From: Lutibacter sp.
GTDB taxonomy: Bacteria; Bacteroidota; Bacteroidia; Flavobacteriales; Flavobacteriaceae
Direction of reading: 5' to 3'
Length of the DNA: 39,805 nt
Assembly: GCA_002733665.1 (NCBI GenBank)
Contig: NVWM01000033.1
Span: 1-39,805 of the forward strand
The translations under genes were made by a program, and so were the position numbers. The notes beneath the pieces are model-generated. The model made no database searches. It was not told the origin of the DNA and saw only the letters and a program-made list of their open reading frames with translations. Shown here one piece after another: positions 33,391-39,661 of this stretch; within the stretch, counting starts at the first letter, position 1; every line of letters starts with the position of its first letter.

Positions 33391-33747
33391 TTAAGACACT
33401 TTTTTAACACTATTTTCTTTTAATAAAAAGCTAAAAAAGGCATTGCAGATAACATCATTGCAACTGTCTGATCTGACGACTTCAACAGTTATTTGAAGTT
33501 CATTTTTATCTAATTTTTTGATATTGCTACTCAATTGTAGACTATCATTAAGAAAAGCATTTTTTAAAATATTCAATTTTTTGAGAGCAGGTTTTGAAAT
33601 AATAACATGCTCAAATGGACTCACAGATTTTAAAACAAAAGTTTCCATTTTTTTATATAAAACATTTGGAAGAAGCGTTTTGTTATTATTTATATAGTTG
33701 TTGGTAACTATAAAGTTTGAAGTGTTTTTATTTATGATTCTTTCCAT
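33391..33747 (-). CDS. Hotdog-fold thioesterase-like protein (118 aa)
   Basis: I place this in the hotdog-fold acyl-CoA thioesterase group by pattern only. NKTLLPNVLYKKMETFVLKS corresponds to the N-terminal helix entry (usual form NxxGxLxGGxLMxWMDxxA); PALKKLNILKNAFLNDSLQL fits the strand with F-x-x-P/N and G-D; NIKKLDKNELQITVEV and NAFFSFLLKE fit the last strands. The Gly-Gly and catalytic Asp of classic YciA-like enzymes are replaced (MET at the MDE position), so activity is doubtful. It starts 4 bp after the 74-aa ORF and lies behind the attenuator-like leader at 34013-34254. Confidence 0.55.
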   Translation of the reverse strand: MERIINKNTSNFIVTNNYINNNKTLLPNVLYKKMETFVLKSVSPFEHVIISKPALKKLNILKNAFLNDSLQLSSNIKKLDKNELQITVEVVRSDSCNDVICNAFFSFLLKENSVKKVS

Positions 33748-33751
33748 AATA

Positions 33752-33976
33752 TTATGTTTCTAGATAGATGAGATTGGGAGTTAGTTTTTGATTGCTTTTG
33801 CTAAATTTAAGAACTGTTTGCATGTGTTTTAAAACCTGTTTGATAGATTGCATTGTTTTCATGTGTTTATATTTATTGTTTTCAATGGTCATGCTTCGAC
33901 TTCGCTCAGTACATGCATGCTGTTCGCTATCAATCATTCTTTTGGTTGATAATTTTTTTTTGTTTGCTCGTTTCAT
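33752..33976 (-). CDS. Uncertain 74-aa ORF carrying a palindromic repeat in frame
   Basis: A Lys/Gln/Met-rich ORF with no recognised domain. Residues ~20-30 (HACTERSRSMT) are encoded by the dispersed palindrome at 33887-33925, read in frame without a stop. After that come TIENNKYKHMKTMQSIKQVL and a basic tail. The start has a typical A/T-rich flavobacterial leader (AATTATGAAA), and only 4 bp separate its stop from the hotdog-like gene, which favours real translation. Against it, nothing matches a known family and the repeat may have created the frame. If real it is a small basic cytoplasmic protein, or a leader for the next gene. Confidence 0.4.
   Translation of the reverse strand: MKRANKKKLSTKRMIDSEQHACTERSRSMTIENNKYKHMKTMQSIKQVLKHMQTVLKFSKSNQKLTPNLIYLET
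33887..33925. repeat. ACTGAGCGAAGTCGAAG-type palindrome
   Basis: On the minus strand the core ACTGAGCGAAGTCGAAG lies between CATGCATGT and CATGACC, giving imperfect inverted arms. This repeat is widespread in Bacteroidota, is often read as CTERSRS in annotated ORFs, and is here embedded in the 74-aa ORF. Confidence 0.75.
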
Positions 33977-34006
33977 AATTGATGATTTAAATTAAAATAA
34001 TGATAT

Positions 34007-34040
34007 AAAAAAAAGGTGCTTTTCGTTAGAAAAGCACCTT
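34007..34040 (-). terminator. Intrinsic terminator, part of attenuator-like leader
   Basis: On the minus strand AAGGTGCTTTTC (34040-34029) pairs perfectly with GAAAAGCACCTT (34024-34013) around a 4-nt loop, followed by eight T. It lies 26 bp after the stop of the 49-codon ORF and 30 bp before the 74-aa ORF. GAAAAGCACC also occurs at 34099-34090 inside the 49-codon ORF and can pair with the same arm, so the terminator has a competing structure. Confidence 0.9.
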
Positions 34041-34065
34041 GTGGTTATTATTGGTTAATTTTTGG

Positions 34066-34215
34066 TTATTTATGTTTACAAAAATGATTGGTGCTTTTCT
34101 CAATATATATATGCTGTTTCTGAATCTTAGGCATATGCATTTTCGACCAAAGATTGCGAAGAATCGTGGTTGAAACAGTCATAATATGAGAAATAATGTG
34201 TTGCATTTTATTCAT
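34066..34215 (-). CDS. Putative 49-aa leader peptide
   Basis: A short ORF starting ATG AAT AAA and ending TAA. The peptide is rich in His (6 of 49: positions 6, 10, 27, 35, 44, 48) and Met (5), starts MNKMQHIISHIMTVS and ends TNHFCKHK. It has no signal or membrane segment. Evidence for translation: a consensus promoter directly upstream, the purine-rich GGGGGATAA just before the ATG, and a matched terminator downstream. Codons 39-42 encode EKST and contain the 10-nt segment that can pair with the terminator arm, so ribosome position would decide which hairpin forms. It could also be a free-standing small protein gene whose terminator merely shares sequence. I know no homologue. Confidence 0.55.
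   Translation of the reverse strand: MNKMQHIISHIMTVSTTILRNLWSKMHMPKIQKQHIYIEKSTNHFCKHK
34090..34099 (-). promoter_or_regulatory. Candidate antiterminator segment within the leader ORF
   Basis: GAAAAGCACC on the minus strand is identical to the 3' arm of the terminator and complementary to its 5' arm (34038-34029). Pairing 34099-34090 with 34038-34029 would prevent the terminator. The segment is located in codons 39-42 of the 49-codon ORF. Confidence 0.55.
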
Positions 34216-34223
34216 TTATCCCC

Positions 34224-34254
34224 CAAAAATAGAAATATTTTATTTCTTTCCAAA
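34224..34254 (-). promoter_or_regulatory. Consensus Bacteroidota promoter for the leader transcript
   Basis: On the minus strand TTTG (34254-34251) is followed after exactly 19 nt by TATTTTTG (34231-34224), matching the TTTG-N19-TAnnTTTG consensus in both boxes and spacing. The leader ATG is 8 nt further on. A second TAnnTTTG (TATATTTG, 34258-34251) overlaps the -33 box and might serve as an alternative. Confidence 0.7.
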
Positions 34255-34285
34255 TATATTTGAGTATTTAAATTACTATTTGCCT

Positions 34286-34293
34286 TATTTTTG
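34286..34293 (+). promoter_or_regulatory. -7 box TATTTTTG before the HAD gene
   Basis: TATTTTTG, 21 nt before the ATG at 34315, matches TAnnTTTG. TTTG at 34259-34262 lies 23 nt upstream, a little far. It is divergent from the leader promoter. Confidence 0.5.
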
Positions 34294-34314
34294 AATAATT
34301 AATTCTTTCTAATT

Positions 34315-35007
34315 ATGTATAAAAATATAAAAGTAATTGCTTTTGATGCTGATGACACGTTATGGGTAAATGAACCTTATTTTAGAGATGTAGAACATGA
34401 GTTTGCCAAACTATTGGCTATTTATGAAACAGAGAATAAAATAAACCAAGAGCTCTTTAAAAAAGAAATGGAAAATCTTGAGTTATATGGCTATGGTGTA
34501 AAAGGGTTTGTATTGTCAATGATCGAGTCGGCAATTGAATTGTCTAATAATATGATTACAGCAAGTGAAATCAAAAAGATTTTAAACTTCGGAAAGGAAA
34601 TGCTTAACAAGCCAATTGAACTGCTAGATGGAGTAGAAGAGGTTTTAAAAATATTGAGTGATGATTATACAATAATCTTGGCTACAAAGGGAGATTTATT
34701 AGATCAAGAAAGGAAGTTAGAAAAATCAGGTTTGATGAAGTATTTTTCTCATATTGAAGTCCTGAGTGATAAAAAAGAGAAGAATTATAAGAGGTTGATA
34801 CAGTTTTTAAAGATACATCCTTCAGAATTTTTAATGATTGGTAATTCATTGAAGTCAGACGTTTTACCACTTGTCAACCTCAATGCAGAAGCAATTCACG
34901 TGCCATATCACACAACTTGGGAGCACGAGAAAGTTTCGTTAAATGAAGAAAATACGAATTATAAAACTGTAAACTCATTAAAAGAAATTCTTCCGTATTT
35001 AATATAA
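34315..35007 (+). CDS. HAD-superfamily hydrolase (phosphatase)
   Basis: A 230-aa cytoplasmic haloacid-dehalogenase-type phosphatase of unknown substrate. Motif I is IAFDADDTLW (nucleophile Asp11, acid/base Asp13), motif II is ILATKGD (Thr), motif III the lysine of KKEKNYKRL, and motif IV MIGNSLKSDVLP. A helical C1 cap lies between residues ~20 and ~95. The end HVPYHTTWEHE is a feature of a common flavobacterial HAD subgroup. It has its own promoter and is followed by a promoter for the next gene overlapping its stop, so it is probably monocistronic. Confidence 0.92.
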   Translation: MYKNIKVIAFDADDTLWVNEPYFRDVEHEFAKLLAIYETENKINQELFKKEMENLELYGYGVKGFVLSMIESAIELSNNMITASEIKKILNFGKEMLNKPIELLDGVEEVLKILSDDYTIILATKGDLLDQERKLEKSGLMKYFSHIEVLSDKKEKNYKRLIQFLKIHPSEFLMIGNSLKSDVLPLVNLNAEAIHVPYHTTWEHEKVSLNEENTNYKTVNSLKEILPYLI

Positions 35008-35015
35008 AAAAGATG

Positions 35016-35023
35016 TACTTTTG
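35016..35023 (+). promoter_or_regulatory. -7 box TACTTTTG before the 88-aa gene
   Basis: TACTTTTG matches TAnnTTTG, 9 nt after the HAD stop codon and 23 nt before the ATG at 35046. No TTTG was seen at -33. Confidence 0.5.
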
Positions 35024-35045
35024 CATCAAATTAAAATAAGAGATT

Positions 35046-35312
35046 ATGGCAAGTGTAAAAAACTTAAAAAAAGATATTAATTATATCCTTGGTGATATAA
35101 TTGAAGAATGTTATATGTGGGAATTGACGAACCCAAAAGCAGACACAAAAAAATCGCAAGCAGTGATTGAAGATGCAATTAAAAGTTTTGATAGCTTACT
35201 TGAAAAAGTAAATGCTAAAAAAGTTGAAGATAAAAGAGCACATTATAAATCAGTACAGTCTGATTTAGAGATGGTTGCTTCAAAATTATTAGAAAAAGTA
35301 AATAAGTTATAA
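35046..35312 (+). CDS. Conserved small helical protein (88 aa)
   Basis: No named family. It is a Lys/Glu-rich, predicted all-alpha soluble protein: MASVKNLKKDINYILGDIIE, then ECYMWELTNPKADTKKSQAV and a C-terminal amphipathic helix (DLEMVASKLLEKVNKL). One cysteine (position 22). I recall near-identical proteins in many flavobacteria with no function attached. It has its own -7 box, and the next gene, also small, follows after 65 bp. The strong flavobacterial look of codons and start context supports a real gene. Confidence 0.8.
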   Translation: MASVKNLKKDINYILGDIIEECYMWELTNPKADTKKSQAVIEDAIKSFDSLLEKVNAKKVEDKRAHYKSVQSDLEMVASKLLEKVNKL

Positions 35313-35377
35313 TTTACAGCATACTAAAGTTCTTTTTTTTTCGTTTAGTAAATATTAATCTTTAATATATATTTTCT

Positions 35378-35575
35378 ATGTCAAGAGCAATGTTCGAGTA
35401 CACTAAAACTGTACTTAAAAAGGTGAGTTTTAATACCGAGTTATTTTGCAAAGAATTAGAAAAAGCTATAAAAAGATTACTACCATATGAAATAAATGAA
35501 CTCCGAATCTGGTTGAGTGAGTTTGCACTTGAGAAACCAGAATTAAATGAGTGTCTATTATTGATCAAAAAATAA
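35378..35575 (+). CDS. Conserved small protein (65 aa)
   Basis: A short soluble protein of unknown role, MSRAMFEYTKTVLKKVSFNT at the start, then LFCKELEKAIKRLLPYEINE and LRIWLSEFALEKPELNECLL. It is predicted helical with two cysteines (24 and 59). I recall this as a conserved flavobacterial protein; no function is known to me. It is followed immediately by a hairpin terminator shared with the convergent oxyR gene. It may be co-transcribed with the 88-aa gene (65-bp gap without a clear terminator). Confidence 0.75.
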   Translation: MSRAMFEYTKTVLKKVSFNTELFCKELEKAIKRLLPYEINELRIWLSEFALEKPELNECLLLIKK

Positions 35576-35601
35576 AAAAAGGAGCGTTATGCTCCTTTTT
35601 T
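35574..35601. terminator. Bidirectional terminator between the 65-aa gene and oxyR
   Basis: AAAAAAAGGAGC-GTTAT-GCTCCTTTTTT forms a hairpin with T-tracts on both strands. The last codons and stop of oxyR (35587-35589) lie inside the hairpin. Confidence 0.88.
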
Positions 35602-36537
35602 CATTTCTAAAGGACTGATAATTTTCACGTCATTAAAAGAAATAGCACCTCTTACTATACTATCAATCACAGTTTTTAGACTTTCAATTAATTGCATTTT
35701 TAGTTGAGACTTATGATATATCAAACTCACTTCTCGCGCAGGAGCAGGAGCATTAAACTCTCGTAAATGTTTTTTATCTGTTTCATTTAAATCTAAAGTA
35801 TGTAAATATGGTAAAAGCGTCATTCCCATATTTTCTTTCGATAGTTTTACAAGCGTACTAAAACTTCCGCTTTCTAAATGAAAATGTGATGAAGTATCTT
35901 TCTTAAATGCTTTACATAGATTTAAAACACTTGCCTTGAAACAATGACCATCTTCAAGTAGTAGAATGTCATTGAGTTCCAAGTCATTTGGATTGATATT
36001 TTTTGAACTATACAAACGATGGTTTTCTGGAATAAATCCAACAAAAGGTTCATAATAAATCACTCTTTCTTTGATTGATTCATTTTCTAACGGAGTTGCA
36101 GCAATTGCAGCATCTATATGACCATCAGAAAGTTTTTTGACAATTTCTTCAGTTGTTAATTCCTCGATAATCAAATTTACCTTCGGATATTTTTTTATAA
36201 ACGTTTTTAAAAACATTGGCAAAAGTGTAGGCATAATAGTTGGAATAATTCCGAGTTTAAATTCGCCTCCGATATATCCTTTTTGTTGGTCTACAATGTC
36301 TGTAATTCGATTGCTTTCATCAACAATAGTTTTGGCTTGTTCAACTATTTTTAAACCAATATCAGTTAGTTGAATTGGCTTTTTACTCCTGTTAAATATC
36401 TTTATATCAAGTTGATCTTCAAGTTTCTGTATCTGCATACTCAGTGTTGGTTGCGTAACAAAACAATGCTCCGAAGCAACAGTAAAATTTTGATGTTCTG
36501 CAACTGCAAGAACGTATTTTAATTGGGTAATTGTCAT
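35587..36537 (-). CDS. oxyR: OxyR, LysR-type peroxide sensor-regulator
   Basis: Redox-sensing transcription factor. With the start at 36537 (MTITQLKYVLAVAEHQNFT) it has 316 aa and a normal LysR winged-helix domain (1-60; TQPTLSMQIQKLEDQLDIKI). The effector domain has the redox pair Cys199 (EDGHCFKASV) and Cys208 (LNLCKAF), which correspond in position and spacing to E. coli OxyR Cys199/Cys208. The upstream in-frame codons to 36576 would add 13 hydrophobic residues and are not used. dps is divergent, and the intervening region contains a LysR-type dyad. Peroxiredoxin genes in this window are other plausible targets. Confidence 0.93.
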   Translation of the reverse strand: MTITQLKYVLAVAEHQNFTVASEHCFVTQPTLSMQIQKLEDQLDIKIFNRSKKPIQLTDIGLKIVEQAKTIVDESNRITDIVDQQKGYIGGEFKLGIIPTIMPTLLPMFLKTFIKKYPKVNLIIEELTTEEIVKKLSDGHIDAAIAATPLENESIKERVIYYEPFVGFIPENHRLYSSKNINPNDLELNDILLLEDGHCFKASVLNLCKAFKKDTSSHFHLESGSFSTLVKLSKENMGMTLLPYLHTLDLNETDKKHLREFNAPAPAREVSLIYHKSQLKMQLIESLKTVIDSIVRGAISFNDVKIISPLEMKKGA

Positions 36538-36553
36538 CAGTATAGGTTTTGAC

Positions 36554-36574
36554 GATAAAGGTATTAAAATTATC
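36554..36574. promoter_or_regulatory. Candidate OxyR/LysR operator between oxyR and dps
   Basis: GATAA (36554-36558) and TTATC (36570-36574) form a dyad of the T-N11-A type in the oxyR-dps gap. It is about 37 bp upstream of the dps -7 box and close to the oxyR start, suited to activation of dps and autoregulation. This is pattern-based only. Confidence 0.4.
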
Positions 36575-36610
36575 AATAATATTTATACTTATTCTCTTTT
36601 TATTTCAAAC

Positions 36611-36618
36611 TATCTTTG
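36611..36618 (+). promoter_or_regulatory. -7 box TATCTTTG of dps
   Basis: TATCTTTG matches TAnnTTTG, 35 nt before the dps ATG. No TTTG at -33, consistent with a promoter that needs an activator such as OxyR (inference). Confidence 0.55.
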
Positions 36619-36653
36619 TGTTAGTAAATAATAACACTAAAACCAGCATAATT

Positions 36654-37124
36654 ATGAACACTACAATATTAGGATTAGACAAAAAGAAAACAGCAAATTT
36701 AGTAATTGATTTAAATGGATTATTGGCAAATTTTCAAGTGTATTATCAAAATTTAAGAGGATTGCATTGGAACATTAAGGGAAAAAATTTCTTTGATTTA
36801 CACATAAAATTTGAAGAGTTTTATACAGATTCACAAGAGAAAATAGATTTGATAGCAGAGCGTATTTTGACTTTAGAAGGTGTGCCAATGCATACATTTG
36901 AAGAATATAGCAAAATAGCGACTGTTCCTGTAGGAATTAATATTTCTAAAGATGTAGAAGCTGTTAAGTTGGTTGTAACGTCCTTATCAGAATTATTAAA
37001 GATTGAACGCGCTATTTTAAATTCATCTGACGATGCAAATGATGAAGGAACAAATTCAATGATGAGTGATTTTATTGCTGAGCAAGAGAAAACACTTTGG
37101 ATGCTAAATTCTTGGTTAGGATAA
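36654..37124 (+). CDS. dps: Dps-family ferritin-like DNA/iron protection protein
   Basis: Dodecameric mini-ferritin that oxidises Fe(II) with H2O2 and shields DNA. The start at 36654 gives 156 aa (MNTTILGLDKKKTANLVIDL); the longer frame from 36549 would add a hydrophobic stretch overlapping the promoter and is rejected. Inter-subunit ferroxidase ligands are visible: GLHWNIKGKNFFDLHIKFEE with His, His and Glu, and TDSQEKIDLIAERIL with Asp and Glu. The C-terminus ends MLNSWLG as in the family. It is divergent from oxyR, with a -7 box and a putative OxyR site between them, so peroxide induction is likely. Confidence 0.95.
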   Translation: MNTTILGLDKKKTANLVIDLNGLLANFQVYYQNLRGLHWNIKGKNFFDLHIKFEEFYTDSQEKIDLIAERILTLEGVPMHTFEEYSKIATVPVGINISKDVEAVKLVVTSLSELLKIERAILNSSDDANDEGTNSMMSDFIAEQEKTLWMLNSWLG

Positions 37125-37129
37125 ATTAT

Positions 37130-37945
37130 TTAATTCTTCCAGAACTTACGTTTTTTATTAAGTTCTTCAACAGATTTTAAGTATTCATCTTTAGCTTTAG
37201 AATCAACCTTTATAAAAGAGGGATGCTGTTCAATTGCCATTTCAATTTTTGAAACAATATTTTCAACAGTATCATTTTCATAATCTATTTCTAATGGTTT
37301 TTTAATCACCAAAGATTGCAGTATTCCTCTTTTTTTAATCAACAATCCTTTCTTGTCAAACGAGCGTCTAAAACCATCTATAACAATAGGAATCACAATA
37401 GGTTTATAAGTTCTTATAATATGTGCAGTTCCTCTTCTAATAGGTTTAAAAGGTGTTGTTGTTCCTTGCGGAAAAGTAATTACCCAACCATCATCAAGCG
37501 CAATACCAATATTTGAAATATCAGACATTTTTACTTGTCTATTCACATTTTTCCCTTCACTTCTCCAAGTTCGTTGGATAGAAATAGAACCGATATACGC
37601 AAATATTTTTGGCAACAAGCCTGATTTCATCGTTTCAGAAGCCGCGATATAGTAGATGTTTAATTTTGGATGCCATATATAACCAATATTCTTTATGTTG
37701 TCTACACGCCCTTTTAGAGAAGCATTAAACACATGAAGCATCGCTGCAACATCAGCAAAATATGTTTGATGATTGGCAACAAAAAGCACATTATTATGAG
37801 GTAAATCACGAATAATCTCAGAACCTTCTATCTGTAGATCATTAAACCTACGATAGCGACCGTGAGAAATAATTCCGAAGATACGGATAATCCATTTTTT
37901 GATGAATAATATATGTCCAAAAGGATTTCTTTTGAAGAGTGCCAT
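37130..37945 (-). CDS. plsC: 1-acyl-glycerol-3-phosphate acyltransferase family (PlsC)
   Basis: Membrane-associated acyltransferase of phospholipid synthesis. From the ATG at 37945 it has 271 aa and begins MALFKRNPFGHILFIKKWII. The catalytic H-x4-D motif is NHQTYFAD (58-65), and the substrate-binding motif appears as TFPQGTTTPF (usual FPEGTRS), a variant I recall as typical of Bacteroidota. IVIPIVIDGFRRSF is the fourth block. The frame extends to a TTG at 37972, but a promoter lies across that point. The acyl donor specificity is not readable. It follows the Nudix gene on the same strand with its own promoter. Confidence 0.9.
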   Translation of the reverse strand: MALFKRNPFGHILFIKKWIIRIFGIISHGRYRRFNDLQIEGSEIIRDLPHNNVLFVANHQTYFADVAAMLHVFNASLKGRVDNIKNIGYIWHPKLNIYYIAASETMKSGLLPKIFAYIGSISIQRTWRSEGKNVNRQVKMSDISNIGIALDDGWVITFPQGTTTPFKPIRRGTAHIIRTYKPIVIPIVIDGFRRSFDKKGLLIKKRGILQSLVIKKPLEIDYENDTVENIVSKIEMAIEQHPSFIKVDSKAKDEYLKSVEELNKKRKFWKN

Positions 37946-37969
37946 ATAGTTTTTTGATTTATAAGAAAA

Positions 37970-37998
37970 CAAACTTACAAAATAAAAATGGTTACAAA
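37970..37998 (-). promoter_or_regulatory. Promoter of plsC
   Basis: On the minus strand TTTG (37998-37995) is followed after 17 nt by TAAGTTTG (37977-37970). It overlaps the end of the Nudix gene and lies 24 nt before the preferred ATG at 37945, which supports that start over the TTG at 37972. Confidence 0.6.
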
Positions 37999-38624
37999 GA
38001 CTTTAGTACATCTTTGATTTCACTAAGCATCATAGCAGTTGCGCCCCAAACTATATAACCGTTTAGTTTAAAGCAAGGTATGTCAATACTTTCCATATAG
38101 GAAGTACTCATGTTTTTTATAGTGATGTTAGAATCATCCAATAAATCTGAGAGTTTTACCTCGATAAGTTCTTCAACTTCATCATTGGTAGTAAAAATTG
38201 GTGTTTCGTTAATAACTCCCATAAACGGAGTTACCAAAAAATTACTTGGCGGAATATATGCATCTGTAAATTGTCTAATAATTGAGATGTTTTCCATTTT
38301 TACGCCCACTTCTTCAAACGTTTCTCGTTTTGCAGTATGTATAAAATCAAGGTCTTCTTTTTCAGATTTTCCTCCAGGAAAACTTATTTGTGCAGAATGT
38401 GTACCATTATAACTTGCTCTCAAAGTGAGCAAAAAACGTGTTTTTTGTTCGTTATCTGGATAAAAAAGTGCTAAAACGGCTGCTTTTTTAGGATTATTAG
38501 CCTTTATCTTATTTTCTGAATATTGAACTCTCATTTTCGGAGCCAATCGAAATTGCGATGCAAGACCACCTAAAACGGCTTTTTCTATAGTTGGAATATG
38601 AGATTGAAAAGTGTTGAAATTCAT
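37992..38624 (-). CDS. CoA-pyrophosphatase-type Nudix hydrolase
   Basis: A 210-aa Nudix hydrolase of the NudL/Pcd1 group that cleaves CoA and its derivatives to 3',5'-ADP and phosphopantetheine. The NuCoA motif is visible as LLTLRASYNGTHSAQISFPG, directly followed by the Nudix box GGKSEKE...AKRETFEEVGV (84-108), with the REx2EE core intact. The last part has the YIVWGATAMML segment typical of this group. It lies upstream of plsC on the same strand, with a separate promoter. Role in CoA or acyl-CoA turnover is inferred from the motif. Confidence 0.9.
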   Translation of the reverse strand: MNFNTFQSHIPTIEKAVLGGLASQFRLAPKMRVQYSENKIKANNPKKAAVLALFYPDNEQKTRFLLTLRASYNGTHSAQISFPGGKSEKEDLDFIHTAKRETFEEVGVKMENISIIRQFTDAYIPPSNFLVTPFMGVINETPIFTTNDEVEELIEVKLSDLLDDSNITIKNMSTSYMESIDIPCFKLNGYIVWGATAMMLSEIKDVLKSL

Positions 38625-38663
38625 TGTGTAAATTTAATTCTTTTTTATAACATTTTAGAACGC

Positions 38664-38694
38664 TTGATTTAAAGTTTTAAAAATGGTATTTTCG
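38664..38694 (+). promoter_or_regulatory. Promoter of the DUF2188 gene
   Basis: TTG (38664-38666), then 20 nt, then TATTTTCG (38687-38694), one base off TAnnTTTG. It lies 31 nt before the ATG at 38726. Confidence 0.5.
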
Positions 38695-38725
38695 CTAAGT
38701 ACACATATTTAACACAAAAATACAG

Positions 38726-39016
38726 ATGCCAGAAGACAGTAAAGTAACATCTTGGTTAAAAGTTTTATTAGAAATTATAACAGCATTTTTTGATAGTTCT
38801 TTGAAAGCCAACAGAAAAAGAACATGGCATCAGCACGTTGTACCATATCAAGACGATTGGGCAGTGCGCCGTGAAGGTAATAAACGCATCACTTCTAAGC
38901 ATCGAAAGCAATCTACGGCAATTAATAAAGCCAAGACTATTGCAAGAAAGCACAAAGCCGATGTTATTATACACCGAACAGATGGTACGATACGAGATCG
39001 TATTAATTATGATTGA
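38726..39016 (+). CDS. DUF2188-domain protein
   Basis: A basic 96-aa protein. The N-terminal ~30 residues include a short hydrophobic stretch (WLKVLLEIITAFF), then the DUF2188 repeat: HQHVVPYQDDWAVRREGNKR, ITSKHRKQSTAINKAKTIAR and ADVIIHRTDGTIRDR. The His-Val-Val-Pro start and IHxxDGxIRD end are the family hallmarks. Function of DUF2188 is unknown; such proteins are small and often near stress genes. Many Lys/Arg suggest nucleic-acid contact (inference). It has its own promoter-like element and is the last gene before the gene-free region. Confidence 0.86.
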   Translation: MPEDSKVTSWLKVLLEIITAFFDSSLKANRKRTWHQHVVPYQDDWAVRREGNKRITSKHRKQSTAINKAKTIARKHKADVIIHRTDGTIRDRINYD

Positions 39017-39131
39017 GAACTTAAAGTTTGTACTATTTTTTAATTTAAAAAATGAAGGAGTAATATATTCTTAGCAAACTATTGTTTATAACTAATCTAA
39101 GTTTTGTCTAGTTACATACGGCTCAATTTCT

Positions 39132-39242
39132 TATATTTGAATGATAAAAAATTGCAACTATCACTTATTTTATAAAATTATTACAGGAATAAAAGTTCTT
39201 GTTATCTGGTTATAGGAACCGATAAACACGTTAATAAGTGAT
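39132..39242 (+). other. Gene-free segment: -7 box plus long-range inverted repeat
   Basis: TATATTTG (39132-39139) is a full -7 box with no ORF behind it. ATCACTTATT (39160-39169) and AATAAGTGAT (39233-39242) are perfect 10-bp inverted arms around a 63-nt loop. The combination could mark a small RNA, but no terminator with a T-run is evident. The rest of 39017-39452 is A/T-rich sequence without a coding frame I can support. Confidence 0.3.
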
Positions 39243-39452
39243 GTTATAACTAGTTGTATTCAATGCTGAGATTCTTCAAATTCGAAAATTTAGTTATTAA
39301 CCTCAACTTTTAAGGATCAAACGAAAAACTCACTTTTACGGAATTTTAAGAAGAGTTTTAATTGAAAAATTAAAGGAATTTAAAAAAATTCATTGTTGAG
39401 AAAATTGATTTTTAAAATTTAAAAAATTAAGAATTCAATATTTAAAAGGAAA

Positions 39453-39661
39453 AATTCTAACTAGTTTTCGAAGTGAATATCTTTACGTGATTACTCATAC
39501 GCTGAAAACCAATCTTTATGGATTTCGTTTTCATAGAATAATTCTAACTAACTTTCGATACGAATTTATTTACGTGATTACTCATACGCAAAATCAATCT
39601 TTATGGAACCTCATCAAAGAAAAATTCTAACTAACTTTCGAAGTGAATATCTCTATGATTA
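39453..39661. repeat. Three imperfect tandem repeats (~85 bp)
   Basis: Units start at 39453, 39540 and 39623 with AATTCTAACTA. Units 1 and 2 share TTACGTGATTACTCATACGC exactly and CAATCTTTATGGA; unit 3 keeps only about the first 40 bp (TTTCGAAGTGAATATCTC). Period 87 and then 83 bp. There are no conserved short repeats with unique spacers, so it is not a CRISPR. No ORF is present, and sequence after 39661 shows nothing I recognise. Confidence 0.8.

Noticed and set aside
33792-33995. 67-aa plus-strand frame opposite the 74-aa ORF
   Set aside because: It is hydrophobic only because it reads the reverse of a Lys/Gln-rich frame and the repeat; no promoter or start context.
35587-36576. 13-residue upstream extension of OxyR
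   Set aside because: The LysR N-terminus MTITQLKYVLAVAEHQNFT at 36537 matches family starts; the extension lies in the regulatory gap.
36549-36653. N-terminal hydrophobic extension of Dps
   Set aside because: The extension runs through the putative OxyR site and the -7 box; Dps homologues start at the ATG at 36654.
39453-39661. CRISPR array
   Set aside because: The repeats are long (~85 bp), imperfect and directly abutting, without short identical repeats separated by unique spacers, and no cas gene is in the window.
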